Shown one piece after another: positions 32,782-41,759 of a stretch of DNA of 46,307 nucleotides. The stretch spans positions 1 to 46,307 of the forward strand of contig JBMOQX010000055.1 of NCBI GenBank assembly GCA_049322755.1. Reading direction: 5' to 3'. Made by a program: the position numbers and the translations under genes. The notes beneath the pieces are model-generated. The model was not told where the DNA came from and ran no database searches. It saw nothing but the letters and a program-made list of their open reading frames with translations. Source of the DNA: DATIUV01 sp049322755 (GTDB taxonomy: Bacteria > Pseudomonadota > Gammaproteobacteria > Burkholderiales > UBA6910). Each line of letters starts with the position of its first letter. Within the stretch, counting starts at the first letter, position 1.

Positions 32782-33561
32782 TCAGGGCCGCTTGTTCCGC
32801 GACGCCGCGCTCTTGGCTCCGTCCAGATCCAGCGGCGCCGGGGCGCCGGCGAAGATGCGCTCGATGATGGCGGTCTCGCGGCTAACGATGGTGTCCAGGA
32901 ACTCGCCGGCGCCGTTCATGCTGCGGAACGCCTCGAAGCCGCGCTCGAGGAAATCCTGCAGCTCGCCGAACCCCGCCATTTTCGCCGGCCGGCGCGCCAG
33001 CTTGAGCAGCCGCCCCAGCATCGGCCGGTGGGCCACGTCGTCCAGGTCCTCGCCCACTTGGCGGATCAGGCCCACCTGGCGCAGGCGCTCGTCGCGGTTG
33101 TCGCAGCGGCGGAAGCCCTCGACGTACTGTTCGTCGGTGATGGCGGTGGTGACCTTGAGCTCGTGGGTCAGCACCTTCCACAGCAACCGGTCCAGCTCGG
33201 CGGAGAGTACGTGCACCTCGATCGCCAGCGCGATGGTGTGCAGCGCCGCCGGCGGCAGCACCGTCACCATGGACGTGTACACGCGCTCGATCGACTCGTC
33301 GCGCTTGGCGAAGTCCTGCGGGCCGTAGATGTCGGAGAGAAAGAAGCCGGCCGCGCTGCGGTACCGCGGGCTCGCCAGCAGATCGGCGTGGGTGCGCTTC
33401 AGCCGCTCCACCTGCCATTCGCGCAGCAGCTGCATGCCCTTCTCGGCGGCCTTGTCCCGGGCGCGCTCGTCGCGCAGCGCGCGGTTGCGGTCCAGTTCCA
33501 GACGCAGGCGCCGGGCGGCGCCCTCCCGGGTGTGTTCCTCGTCCTTGGGCGCGGGGCTCAT
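32782..33561 (-). CDS. Conserved helical protein, 259 aa, unknown function
   Basis: Start taken at ATG 33561 (MSPAPKDEEHTREG); a TTG 24 bases upstream is possible, and neither has a good ribosome-binding site. The product is soluble, highly charged and predicted nearly all-helical: a basic N-terminal coil (RRLRLELDRNRALRDERARD), then SPRYRSAAGFFLSDIYGPQDFAKRDE, a motif I recall in unnamed beta/gammaproteobacterial proteins, and a Lys/Arg C-tail. No signal peptide or catalytic motif. First gene of the likely slt, NDUFA9-like, cca run and divergent from the aldehyde dehydrogenase, with starts about 108 bases apart. Confidence 0.75.
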   Translation of the reverse strand: MSPAPKDEEHTREGAARRLRLELDRNRALRDERARDKAAEKGMQLLREWQVERLKRTHADLLASPRYRSAAGFFLSDIYGPQDFAKRDESIERVYTSMVTVLPPAALHTIALAIEVHVLSAELDRLLWKVLTHELKVTTAITDEQYVEGFRRCDNRDERLRQVGLIRQVGEDLDDVAHRPMLGRLLKLARRPAKMAGFGELQDFLERGFEAFRSMNGAGEFLDTIVSRETAIIERIFAGAPAPLDLDGAKSAASRNKRP

Positions 33562-33668
33562 TGCATAGTTTTCTAGGTTGTGCAACCTTGCTGCGGCGCT
33601 TTAGCCTTAACGGCATGGCCCATGCTGCGGTGGCAACCGGCGGCATGATACCCGACCCGGCAACGCCC

Positions 33669-35090
33669 ATGGCAGACCCCAGCTCCCACATTCCGGACCT
33701 CGACGCGCTGCTGGCCGCCCAGCGGCGCGCTTTCGACGCCGACCCCTATCCCGCCGCGGCGCGGCGCAGGGAGCACCTGACGGCGCTGGAGCGCGCGCTC
33801 CGCGCCCATGCCGAGGCCATCGCCCGGGCCATCGACAGCGATTTCGGCGGCCGCTCGGTGCACGAGACGCGTCTGCTGGAGCTGTTCCCCAGCCTCGAGG
33901 CGGTGCGCCACGCGCGCCGCCATCTGCGGCGCTGGATGAAGCCCGAGCGCCGCCCGGTCTCGATCTGGTTCCTGCCCGGCGCCAACCGCGTGCTGCGCCA
34001 GCCCCTGGGCGTCGCGGGCATCATCGTGCCCTGGAATTATCCGCTCTACCTGGCCATCGGCCCGCTCGCGGGCGCGCTGGCCGCCGGCAACCGGGTGATG
34101 ATCAAGATGTCGGAATTCACCCCCCGCACCGGCGCCGCGGTGGCGGCGATGCTGCGCGACGCGTTTCCGGACCACCACGTGGCGGTGGTGAACGGCGGCG
34201 TCGAGGCAGCCCAGGCGTTTTCCCGCCTGCCCTTCGACCATCTGCTGTTCACCGGGTCCACCGGCGTGGGCCGCGCAGTGATGCGCGCCGCGGCCGACAG
34301 CCTCACGCCGGTGACGCTGGAGCTGGGCGGCAAGTCGCCGGCCATTGTCGCTCCGGACTTCCCGGTCGCGACCGCAGCCGAGCGCATCCTCTTCGGCAAG
34401 CTGGTGAACGCCGGCCAGACCTGCGTCGCACCCGATTACGTGCTGCTGCCCGGCGGCGCGATGGATGCTTTTCTCGCCGCCGCGCGCGAGCTGGTGGCGC
34501 GGCGCTACCCGCGCCTCGGCGACAATCCGGACTACACCGCCATCGTCAACGAACGCCAGTACGCGCGGCTGGCAGGCTACCTGGCGGAAGCCAGGACCAG
34601 CGGCGCGCGGGTCGAGGAGCTGAACCCGGCGGCCGAGACGCTCGATCCCGCCGCCCGCAAGCTGGTCCCCGCGCTGGTGCTGGACCCGCCGGCGCATCTC
34701 AAGCTGCTGCAGGAGGAGATTTTCGGGCCGATCCTGCCGCTGATTCCGTACCAGCGCTATGACGACGCCCTCGCCTGGGTGCGCGCGCGGCCACGGCCGC
34801 TGGCGCTGTACCTGTTCGACCACGACCGCGAGCGCGTCGAGCACGCGCTGACGCGCACCCACGCCGGCGGCGTGACGGTGAACGACACGCTGCTGCACGT
34901 GGGTCAGGAGGACCTGCCGTTCGGCGGCGTCGGGCCGAGCGGCATGGGCGCCTACCACGGCCGCGCCGGGTTCGAGACCTTTTCCAAGGCCAAGGGCGTG
35001 TTCCGCCGGCGCCGGATCAGCGGCTCCGACTGGCTGCAGCCGCCGTTCGGCAAATGGGTGGACCGCCTGGTGCGGCTGATGCTGCGATGA
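33669..35090 (+). CDS. Aldehyde dehydrogenase, coniferyl aldehyde dehydrogenase (CalB) type, 473 aa
   Basis: Oxidises aldehydes to acids with NAD(P). Start chosen at ATG 33669 because DLDALLAAQRRAFDADPYP is the family's usual N-terminus; ATGs at 33645 and 33615 are open but add atypical residues. Motifs: VPWNYPLYLAIGPLAGALAA, FTGSTGVGRAVM, LELGGKSPAIVAPD (general base Glu), NAGQTCVAPDY (catalytic Cys), EEIFGPILPL. The end IGxDWLQPPFGK-like C-tail is characteristic of this clade, which also takes long-chain and aromatic aldehydes. The TGA overlaps the ATG of the GMC oxidoreductase (ATGA), so alcohol and aldehyde oxidation are translationally coupled. Confidence 0.9.
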   Translation: MADPSSHIPDLDALLAAQRRAFDADPYPAAARRREHLTALERALRAHAEAIARAIDSDFGGRSVHETRLLELFPSLEAVRHARRHLRRWMKPERRPVSIWFLPGANRVLRQPLGVAGIIVPWNYPLYLAIGPLAGALAAGNRVMIKMSEFTPRTGAAVAAMLRDAFPDHHVAVVNGGVEAAQAFSRLPFDHLLFTGSTGVGRAVMRAAADSLTPVTLELGGKSPAIVAPDFPVATAAERILFGKLVNAGQTCVAPDYVLLPGGAMDAFLAAARELVARRYPRLGDNPDYTAIVNERQYARLAGYLAEARTSGARVEELNPAAETLDPAARKLVPALVLDPPAHLKLLQEEIFGPILPLIPYQRYDDALAWVRARPRPLALYLFDHDRERVEHALTRTHAGGVTVNDTLLHVGQEDLPFGGVGPSGMGAYHGRAGFETFSKAKGVFRRRRISGSDWLQPPFGKWVDRLVRLMLR

Positions 35091-36724
35091 GTGGACAACA
35101 TACAAGCGCGCCGGCGTTCGATTACGTCATCGTCGGCGCCGGGAGCGCGGGCTGCGTCCTGGCGAACCGGCTGTCGGCCGATCCCGCCGTCAGCGTGTGC
35201 CTGCTGGAGGCCGGGCCGCGCGACAGCAACCCGCTGATCCACATCCCCATGGGCATCCTCTGGATGATGCGCAGCCGCCGCCTCAACTGGCGCTACCACA
35301 CTGCGCCGCAGCCACGGCTCGACGGACGGCGGCTGTACTGGCCCCGCGGCAAGACCCTGGGCGGGTCGAGCGCCAGCAACGCGATGTGCTACACGCGCGG
35401 CCACGCGGGCGACTACGACCGCTGGCGCGACCTCGGCAATCCGGGCTGGGGATTCGACGACGTGCTGCCGTACTTCAAGCGCGCGGAGAACCGCGAGCGC
35501 GGCGCGGACGCATTCCACGGCGCCGGCGGCCCGCTCAACGTGGCCCCGCTGCGGTCGGTGAACCCGCTGTCGCGCGCCTTCGTCGAGGCGGCCGCCGCGT
35601 GCGGCCTGCCTACGAGCGACGACTTCAGCGGCCCGGAGCAGGAAGGCTTCGGCTTCTACGAAGTCACCCAGATCGACGGCCAGCGCTGCAGCACCGCCCG
35701 CGCCTACCTGCGGCCGGCGCAGGCGCGCGCCAACCTGACCGTGCTCACCGGCGCGCTGGCGGCGCGCATCGTGTTCGACGGCCGCCGCGCCGCCGGCGTC
35801 GAGTACCTGCAGGGCGGCGAGCGCCGGCGCGTGGACGCGCGCCGGGAAGTGATCGCCAGCGGCGGCGCCATCAACTCGCCGCAACTGCTGATGCTCTCCG
35901 GGATCGGCCCGGCCGAGCAGTTGCGGGCGCTCGGCATCCCGGTGGTCCACGACGCGCGCGAAGTGGGTGCCGGGCTGCAGGACCACCTGGACGTGATGGT
36001 GGTGCACCGCTGCCGCCAGCCGGTGAGCTACGGCTTCACGCCGCGCGCCGCGATCGAGCTGCCGCGCCAGGTGCTGCGCTACTTCCGCGAGCGCCGGGGC
36101 CTGCTCACCACCAACGGTGCGGAAGCGGGCGGCTTCGCCCGCAGCCGGCCGGAGCTGGCGGCCCCCGACCTGCAGTTCCACTTCACGCCGCTGCCGCTGT
36201 CGAACCACAGTCTCGACATCGGCTTCATGCTGCGTCACGGCTACTCGCTGCACGTGTGCGACCTGCGGCCGAAGAGCCGCGGTTTCATCGCGCTGGAGAG
36301 CCCGGACCCGCGCACGCATCCGCGCATCCAGCCCAACTACCTGGCGGAGCCCGAGGATCTCGAACAGCTGCTGCGGGGCCTGAAGCTGGCGCGCCGCATC
36401 CTGGCGGCGGCGCCGTTCGATCCCTACCGCGGCGAGGAGCTGCGCCCCGGCCCGGCCGCGCAGGACGACGACGCACTGCGGGCGTTCATCCGGCGCCGCG
36501 CCGAGACCATCTACCACCCGGTGGGCACGTGCCGCATGGGCAGCGACGCCCGGGCGGTGGTGGATCCGGAATTGCGGGTCAGGGGCGTGGAGGGGCTCAG
36601 GGTGGTGGACGCATCGGTCATGCCGACGCTGGTGGGCGGCAACACCAACGCGCCCACCATCATGATCGCCGAGAAGGCCGCCGACCTGATCCTCGTGCAG
36701 GCCCGCGCCCGCGCCGCCGCCTGA
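35087..36724 (+). CDS. GMC-family FAD alcohol oxidoreductase, AlkJ-like, 545 aa
   Basis: Start at ATG 35087 inside ATGA with the upstream stop. FAD-binding FDYVIVGAGSAGCVLANRLS (residues 11-30), the GMC signature 1 in GKTLGGSSASNAMCYTRGH, signature 2 in SGGAINSPQLLMLSGIGP, and the C-terminal catalytic His in YHPVGTCRMG and Asn in NTNAPTIMIAEKAAD. The family includes choline dehydrogenase and the AlkJ type that oxidises medium and long alcohols through a quinone. Coupling to an aldehyde dehydrogenase and neighbouring FadD and wax synthase genes favours fatty alcohol as substrate; choline is less likely because no betaine genes are near. Confidence 0.9.
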   Translation: MSGQHTSAPAFDYVIVGAGSAGCVLANRLSADPAVSVCLLEAGPRDSNPLIHIPMGILWMMRSRRLNWRYHTAPQPRLDGRRLYWPRGKTLGGSSASNAMCYTRGHAGDYDRWRDLGNPGWGFDDVLPYFKRAENRERGADAFHGAGGPLNVAPLRSVNPLSRAFVEAAAACGLPTSDDFSGPEQEGFGFYEVTQIDGQRCSTARAYLRPAQARANLTVLTGALAARIVFDGRRAAGVEYLQGGERRRVDARREVIASGGAINSPQLLMLSGIGPAEQLRALGIPVVHDAREVGAGLQDHLDVMVVHRCRQPVSYGFTPRAAIELPRQVLRYFRERRGLLTTNGAEAGGFARSRPELAAPDLQFHFTPLPLSNHSLDIGFMLRHGYSLHVCDLRPKSRGFIALESPDPRTHPRIQPNYLAEPEDLEQLLRGLKLARRILAAAPFDPYRGEELRPGPAAQDDDALRAFIRRRAETIYHPVGTCRMGSDARAVVDPELRVRGVEGLRVVDASVMPTLVGGNTNAPTIMIAEKAADLILVQARARAAA

Positions 36725-36788
36725 GGACGGCGTGAGGGAACCGCGCCCGCGGGCCGGACGGCCCCCTCGCGTATCCGCCGGCGGCCGG

Positions 36789-38474
36789 TCAGGCCGCCTT
36801 CGACTTCGCGTACTCGTCGCGCAGCAGCCGCCGCAACACCTTGCCGACGTTGGTCTTGGGCAGCGGCTCGTCGCGGAAGATCACCTGCTTGGGCACCTTG
36901 TAGCCGGTGAGATGGGCCCGGCAGTGCTTGATCAGTTCCTCGGCGGTGAGCGAGGGGTCTTTCCTCACCACCACCGCCATCACGCTCTCGCCCTGGTGCT
37001 CGTCGGGGACGCCGATCACCGCCGACTCCAGCACCTTGTCGTTCATGGCGATGACGTCCTCCACCTCGTTGGGATAGACGTTGAAACCGGACACCAGCAC
37101 CATGTCCTTCTTGCGGTCGGTGATGCGCACGTAGCCCTTCGCGTCCATGTCGCCCATGTCGCCGGTGCGGAAAAAGCCGTCCGGCGTCATCACCTTGGCG
37201 GTTTCCTCGGGGCGGTTCCAGTAGCCCTTCATGACCTGCGGGCCGCGCACGCAGATTTCGCCCACCTCGCCGATCGGCAGCTCGCGGCCCTGGTCGTCGC
37301 GGATGCTGACCTCGGTGGACGGCACCGGCAGGCCGATCTTGCCGGTGAATTCCTGCACGTCGAGCCGGTTCACGCAGACCACCGGCGCGGTCTCGGTGAG
37401 TCCGTAGCCCTCGATGATGGGCCGGCCCATCACCTTCTTCCAGCGCTCCGCCACCGGCCGCTGCACCGCCATGCCGCCGCCCATGCACAGCTTGAGGCGG
37501 CTGGTGTCGATCTCCGTGATCGCCGGGTGGTTGAGCAGGGCGTTGTACAGCGTGTTGACCGCGGTCATCGCCGTGAACTGCAGGTTCTTCACGTCCTTGA
37601 TGAAGTTCGCAATGTCGCGGGGGTTGGCGATCAGGTGGCTGCGCCCGCCCGCCTTCATGAACAGCATGCAGTTCACGGTCAGCGAGAAGATGTGATAGAG
37701 CGGCAGCGGCGTGACGATGATCTCGGTGCCGTCCTTGAGGAACGGCTCCATCCACGCCGAGCACTGCTGCACGTTGGCCACCATGTTGCCGTGGGTCAGC
37801 ATCGCGCCCTTGGCCATCCCGGTGGTGCCGCCGGTGTATTGCAGGAACGCCAGGTCTTCCTGCGTAAGGCGCACGTCGTCCAGCGAGCGAGCGCCGCCGG
37901 CGGACAGTGCCTGGCGAAAATCGACGGCGCCGCCGATGCGCCAGTCGGGAACCATCTTCTTCACGTGCTTCACCACCAGGTTGACCAGCACCCGCTTCGC
38001 GCCCGGCAGCAGGTCGCCGATCTGGGTAGTGATCACGTGCTTGACCGGCGTCTTCTCCAGCACCTCCTGGAGGGTGCGGGCGAAGTTCTCCATCACCACG
38101 ATCACCGTGGCGCCGGAATCGGTGAGCTGGTGCTGCAGTTCGCGCGCGGTATAGAGCGGGTTGACGTTGACCACGATGAAACCGGCGCGCAGCGCGCCGA
38201 ACAGGGCGATCGGGTACTGGAGCACGTTGGGCATCATGATCGCCACCCGGTCGCCGGGAGCGAGCCGGAGATCCCGCTGCAGGTAGGCACCGAACGCGGC
38301 GCTCAGCCGATCGAGCTCGGCGTAGGTGAGGATCGCGCCCATGCTGGAGTACGCCGGTAGGTCGGCGAAGCGCTTGCAGCTGGTTTCCAGAATGTGCTTG
38401 ATCGATTGGAACTGCTGCAGGTCCGCCTCCGCCGGCACCCCCGGCGTGTACTCGCCCAGCCAAATTTTCTCCAT
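36789..38474 (-). CDS. fadD: Long-chain fatty acid-CoA ligase
   Basis: Activates fatty acids to acyl-CoA with ATP. Start at ATG 38474 (MEKIWLGEYTPGVPAEADLQ) with GGAGGAG upstream; the open frame far beyond is antisense to the acyltransferase and not coding. AMP-binding P-loop QYTGGTTGMAKGAML, then EGYGLTETAPV, the adenylation motif FRTGDMGDMDAKGY, the DRKKDMVLVSGFNVYPNEVE hinge, and a terminal catalytic Lys in KTNVGKVLRRLL. The 561-aa length matches FadD. Divergent from the wax synthase gene and convergent with the GMC gene. It feeds both beta-oxidation and ester synthesis. Confidence 0.94.
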   Translation of the reverse strand: MEKIWLGEYTPGVPAEADLQQFQSIKHILETSCKRFADLPAYSSMGAILTYAELDRLSAAFGAYLQRDLRLAPGDRVAIMMPNVLQYPIALFGALRAGFIVVNVNPLYTARELQHQLTDSGATVIVVMENFARTLQEVLEKTPVKHVITTQIGDLLPGAKRVLVNLVVKHVKKMVPDWRIGGAVDFRQALSAGGARSLDDVRLTQEDLAFLQYTGGTTGMAKGAMLTHGNMVANVQQCSAWMEPFLKDGTEIIVTPLPLYHIFSLTVNCMLFMKAGGRSHLIANPRDIANFIKDVKNLQFTAMTAVNTLYNALLNHPAITEIDTSRLKLCMGGGMAVQRPVAERWKKVMGRPIIEGYGLTETAPVVCVNRLDVQEFTGKIGLPVPSTEVSIRDDQGRELPIGEVGEICVRGPQVMKGYWNRPEETAKVMTPDGFFRTGDMGDMDAKGYVRITDRKKDMVLVSGFNVYPNEVEDVIAMNDKVLESAVIGVPDEHQGESVMAVVVRKDPSLTAEELIKHCRAHLTGYKVPKQVIFRDEPLPKTNVGKVLRRLLRDEYAKSKAA

Positions 38475-38627
38475 GGTCTCCTCCGTGGCGGCTCCGGGGC
38501 CGCACCGTGCCGGTCTCAAGGCCCCGAATCCCGCCCGGCGGCGGCCGGGACTTATTCGGAGCTTCCTTTTAATATATGGGGTCTGACTCTCCTGCCCCTG
38601 CCGCCAAGAATACCCAGAGCCGCGCCG

Positions 38628-40187
38628 ATGAGCGAGCCCCACCGCGAGAGCATGTCCGGCGTCGACACCGCCTGGTTGCGCATGGACAGCCCGCACAACC
38701 GGATGGTGATCGTGGGCGTCATGATCTTCGGCAGCCGGCTCGGCCTGAAGCGGTTCCGCAGCACCCTGACCGAGCGCTTCCTGCGATTTGACCGCTTCCG
38801 CCAGCGCCCGGTTTTGGAAACCGGCGGCGCCTGGTGGGAGGAGGACCCCGACTTTGACCTCTCCCGCCACGTCCACCGGGTGGCGCTGCCCGGCCGGGGC
38901 GGCGTCGCCGAGCTGCAGGCGTTCACCAGCGAGCTCGCCAGCTCCCAGCTGGAGCCGGACAAGCCGCTGTGGGACTTCCACCTGGTGGAGCGTTACGGCA
39001 AGGGCAGCGCACTGGTGATCCGCATTCATCATTGCTACGCCGACGGCATCGCCCTGATCCGGGTGCTGCTGGCCATGGCCGACGGGACGCCCCGGGGCGA
39101 GCGCGGGGAGGCCGGCGCCGGCGGGTGGTGGCCGCCGTTCACCGCCCCCTGGATGGGCCTGTTCTCGCCGCTCAACAGCGTGACCTCGGCCGTGGTGCGA
39201 TGGAGCGCGGCATTCTGGCAGCGCTACTTCGAGTTGCTGGGCAACCCGGCCAAGGCCCTGGACTACCTCAGAAAAGGCACCGGCATCGCGCTCGAGGCAT
39301 CGCGCCTGCTGACCATGCCCAAGGAACCGGAGACCCGCCTGCGGGGCGAGCCCGGCCCGGTCAAGCGGGCGGCATGGGCGGAGCCCATCTCCCTCGCGGA
39401 CGTGAAGGCGCTGGGCAAACAGCTCACCTGCTCGGTCAACGACGTGCTGCTGGCGAGCGCGGCCGGGGCGCTGCGCTCCTACCTGCAGCACCATGGCGAC
39501 GACCCGGACGGCATCGACATCCGCGTGGTGGTGCCGGTGAACCTGCGGCCCCTGGACGAGGCTGAGGGCCTGGGCAACAAGTTCGGGCTGGTGTTCCTGC
39601 AGCTGCCGGTGGGGGTCGCGAGCCCGCTGGAGCGCCTGTTCACGGTGAAGCGCCGGATGCAGGCGCTGAAGACCTCGGCCCAGCCCCTGCTGGTGCTGGG
39701 GCTGCTGGAAGCCGCCGGCTCCGCGCCGCAGATGGTGCAGCAGTTCCTGGTGGACACGCTCAGCACCCACGCCTCCGCGGTCATGACCAACGTGCCCGGG
39801 CCGCAGCGCGCGCTGCACCTGGCCGGCGCCGAGATCACGGAGCAGATGTTCTGGGTGCCCCAGGCGGGCAACATCGGCATCGGCGCCAGCATCCTCTCCT
39901 ACGACGGCCGGGTGCAGTTCTCGCTGATCGCCGATGCCAGGATCATGCCGGACCCGGACTGGGTGGCGAAGCGTTTTGCCCGGGAGTTCCAGGTGCTGCA
40001 GAAGGCCGCCCGTGCCGACGCCGGGGCGCAGGCCGCGGTGCCCGCCAGGCCGCGGCGCCCGGCAATCGCCGCCCCCGCCGAAGGCCAGCCTGCCCCCCGC
40101 GGCAAGACGGCGCCGCGGAAGAAGCCGGCGACCCGCCGGAAGCCTGCCGAGCCGCGCAAGCCGGCTTCCGAAAGCGGCGCCGGCTGA
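38628..40187 (+). CDS. WS/DGAT O-acyltransferase (wax ester synthase type), 519 aa
   Basis: Esterifies fatty alcohols or diacylglycerol with acyl-CoA. Start at ATG 38628 (MSEPHRESMSGVDTAWLRMD), near the typical family opening. Active-site motif H134-H135-C-Y-A-D-G140, PLWDFHL before it, and the second-domain motif SVNDVLLASAAGALR plus NVPGPQ and GRVQFSLIAD. Family length is about 460, and the extra 55 residues form a Pro/Ala/Lys/Arg tail (APRGKTAPRKKPATRRKPAE) like those on histone-like PHA proteins. No strong ribosome-binding site. Which acceptor is used cannot be told from sequence, but the nearby acyl-CoA reductase favours wax esters. Confidence 0.92.
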   Translation: MSEPHRESMSGVDTAWLRMDSPHNRMVIVGVMIFGSRLGLKRFRSTLTERFLRFDRFRQRPVLETGGAWWEEDPDFDLSRHVHRVALPGRGGVAELQAFTSELASSQLEPDKPLWDFHLVERYGKGSALVIRIHHCYADGIALIRVLLAMADGTPRGERGEAGAGGWWPPFTAPWMGLFSPLNSVTSAVVRWSAAFWQRYFELLGNPAKALDYLRKGTGIALEASRLLTMPKEPETRLRGEPGPVKRAAWAEPISLADVKALGKQLTCSVNDVLLASAAGALRSYLQHHGDDPDGIDIRVVVPVNLRPLDEAEGLGNKFGLVFLQLPVGVASPLERLFTVKRRMQALKTSAQPLLVLGLLEAAGSAPQMVQQFLVDTLSTHASAVMTNVPGPQRALHLAGAEITEQMFWVPQAGNIGIGASILSYDGRVQFSLIADARIMPDPDWVAKRFAREFQVLQKAARADAGAQAAVPARPRRPAIAAPAEGQPAPRGKTAPRKKPATRRKPAEPRKPASESGAG

Positions 40188-40228
40188 TCGTCGCGGCGTA
40201 CGACGGCCACGCGGGCAGCCGCCGCGGG

Positions 40229-41098
40229 TCACAGCCCGGCCAGCCGCGCCTTCGCGAGCTCCACGTCCAGCTTTTCCATGGCGTCCGCCGGCTTCATCTT
40301 CGCCGCCTGCGCGAGCAGCCTCCTGGCCGCGCCGCTCTTGTCGGCGCCCAGCAGCCGGAGGCCGGCCGCGTACTCCACCGGCACGATGGGCGACTTGGGC
40401 GCCGCCTTGAGCGCCTGCTTGTAATGGTCCAGCGCCCGGTCCTTGCTGGCGCCGTAGGTGAGCCGCGCCACCATGCCGCCCACCTTGGCGACGATCTCGG
40501 CGTGCCAGGTGGCGCTCGCCACCAGCGCCTCGGCATGTCCCGGCGCCAGCTCCAGCGCGGCGTCCAGCCCTTCGCGGATCTTCCCGCCCAGGCCCTTGGA
40601 CAAGGCTTCCATCACCGACAGCCCCTGGCCGTAGCGGCCCAGCAGGAAGGCATGGAAGTATTGCGCGTTGGCGTCGTCGGGCAGAGCCTCGCGCGCCTTC
40701 TCCGCCTGGTCGGCGGCGTCCTTGAGGAGCTGCAGGCGCTTCTTCGTGTCCGGCTCAAGATAGGTGGCGTAGATCCCCGTGGCCTTGCTCGCCACCGGGT
40801 AGCCGACAAAGCCGAGGCTCCAGCCCAGCGCCGCGGCGGCGCCGAAATCGCTGCGGTGGAACAGGCTCCAGGCCTGCACCAGCGATGCCGCCAGCGCCTT
40901 CGGGTCGGCGCCGGCCTTGCCCGCGGACTTGCGCGCCGGCGGGGAAGCGTCCAGCAGTTCTTCCACCCGCGCGGCGTCCGGAAAGGGCTCGAGGTCGCCC
41001 TGGTGCAGGCGCGCCCAGTGCTTTTTCAGCGCTGCGCCCTCGTAGGCGTAGTCGTCGTCAGGGTGCGGAAACGCGTGCCATGAGCCCTTCTTCGCCAT
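40229..41098 (-). CDS. TPR-like repeat protein, 289 aa
   Basis: A soluble helical-repeat protein: GSWHAFPHPDDDYAYEGAAL at the N-terminus, then helical pairs such as AQAWSLFHRSDFGAAAALGW, AAD QAEKAREALPDDANAQYF, GLDAALELAPGHAEALVASA and DHYKQALKAAPKSPIVPVEY, which have the spacing of TPR motifs and resemble RMD1-type repeats. No signal peptide. Last gene of a minus-strand run (phasin, patatin, TetR, this), 19 bases after the TetR gene, so probably co-transcribed. A protein-protein scaffold role, perhaps at lipid or PHA granules, is a guess. Confidence 0.75.
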   Translation of the reverse strand: MAKKGSWHAFPHPDDDYAYEGAALKKHWARLHQGDLEPFPDAARVEELLDASPPARKSAGKAGADPKALAASLVQAWSLFHRSDFGAAAALGWSLGFVGYPVASKATGIYATYLEPDTKKRLQLLKDAADQAEKAREALPDDANAQYFHAFLLGRYGQGLSVMEALSKGLGGKIREGLDAALELAPGHAEALVASATWHAEIVAKVGGMVARLTYGASKDRALDHYKQALKAAPKSPIVPVEYAAGLRLLGADKSGAARRLLAQAAKMKPADAMEKLDVELAKARLAGL

Positions 41099-41117
41099 CT
41101 TGCGTCGGTCCTCCAGG

Positions 41118-41750
41118 TCAGTCGGCGTAGGCGCGGCTCAGCTCTTCCAGCAGGGCGCGCGACTCGCCCTTGAGATAAGGCGCCACGTGCGCCATGGCAT
41201 GGTACACGCCGCGGCCGATGGCGTCCGCGTCGGCGCCACGCCCGCGCAGGCGCTCGTAGCCGAGCCAGTGGATGGCGATCAGCGCCATGTTCTCGGCCAC
41301 CGCCGCGATCTGGGAGTCGGAGGCGCGCATCGCGCCGGCCGCCGCCAGGGCGCGGCACAGCCCGGCGAAAGCCGCCACCACGTCGCCGAACAGCTGGGTG
41401 AAGCGCCCGCGCAGCCGGCGGTCCCGCTCCAGGATGTCGTCCAGGTCGCGGAACACAAAGCGGTAGTCGCGCACGTGCTCGAACAGCAGGTGCAGGAACA
41501 GCCAGACGTCCTCCACCGTCACGCCCGGCGAAGGCTCGCCCAGCATCTCCCGCAGCGACGCCTCGAAACGGTCGAACAGCCCGGCGACGATGCGGTCCTT
41601 GCGGCGGTAGTGGTAGTGCAGGTTGCCGGGGCTGATCCCGGTTTCCAGGGCGATCTGGTTGGTGCTGACGTTGGGCTCGCCGTGGGCGTTGAACAGCGCC
41701 AGGCTGGCGTCGAGGATGCGGCCTTTCGTGCGCTCCGCGCGCCCGGCCAT
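41118..41750 (-). CDS. TetR-family transcriptional regulator, 210 aa
   Basis: N-terminal helix-turn-helix: RTKGRILDASLALFNAHGEP then STNQIALETGISPGNLHYHY (residues 28-48) and RRKDRIVAGLF, the classic TetR pattern. The all-helical C-terminal ligand domain has no diagnostic motif; it includes the FRDLDDILERDRRLRGRFTQ segment seen in several lipid-linked TetR groups. Sits 9 bases after the patatin gene in the same orientation. Likely to sense an acyl-CoA or fatty acid and to control the phasin/patatin and acyl-CoA reductase promoters, but this is inferred from neighbours. The 8-bp inverted repeat at 43535-43569 is a possible target. Confidence 0.9.
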   Translation of the reverse strand: MAGRAERTKGRILDASLALFNAHGEPNVSTNQIALETGISPGNLHYHYRRKDRIVAGLFDRFEASLREMLGEPSPGVTVEDVWLFLHLLFEHVRDYRFVFRDLDDILERDRRLRGRFTQLFGDVVAAFAGLCRALAAAGAMRASDSQIAAVAENMALIAIHWLGYERLRGRGADADAIGRGVYHAMAHVAPYLKGESRALLEELSRAYAD

Positions 41751-41759
41751 GGGCGGGCC

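Noticed and set aside
38575..38600. GGGGTCTGAC as another REP copy
   Set aside because: Only the GGGGTC tip matches; the remaining REP bases differ and no inverted partner is nearby.
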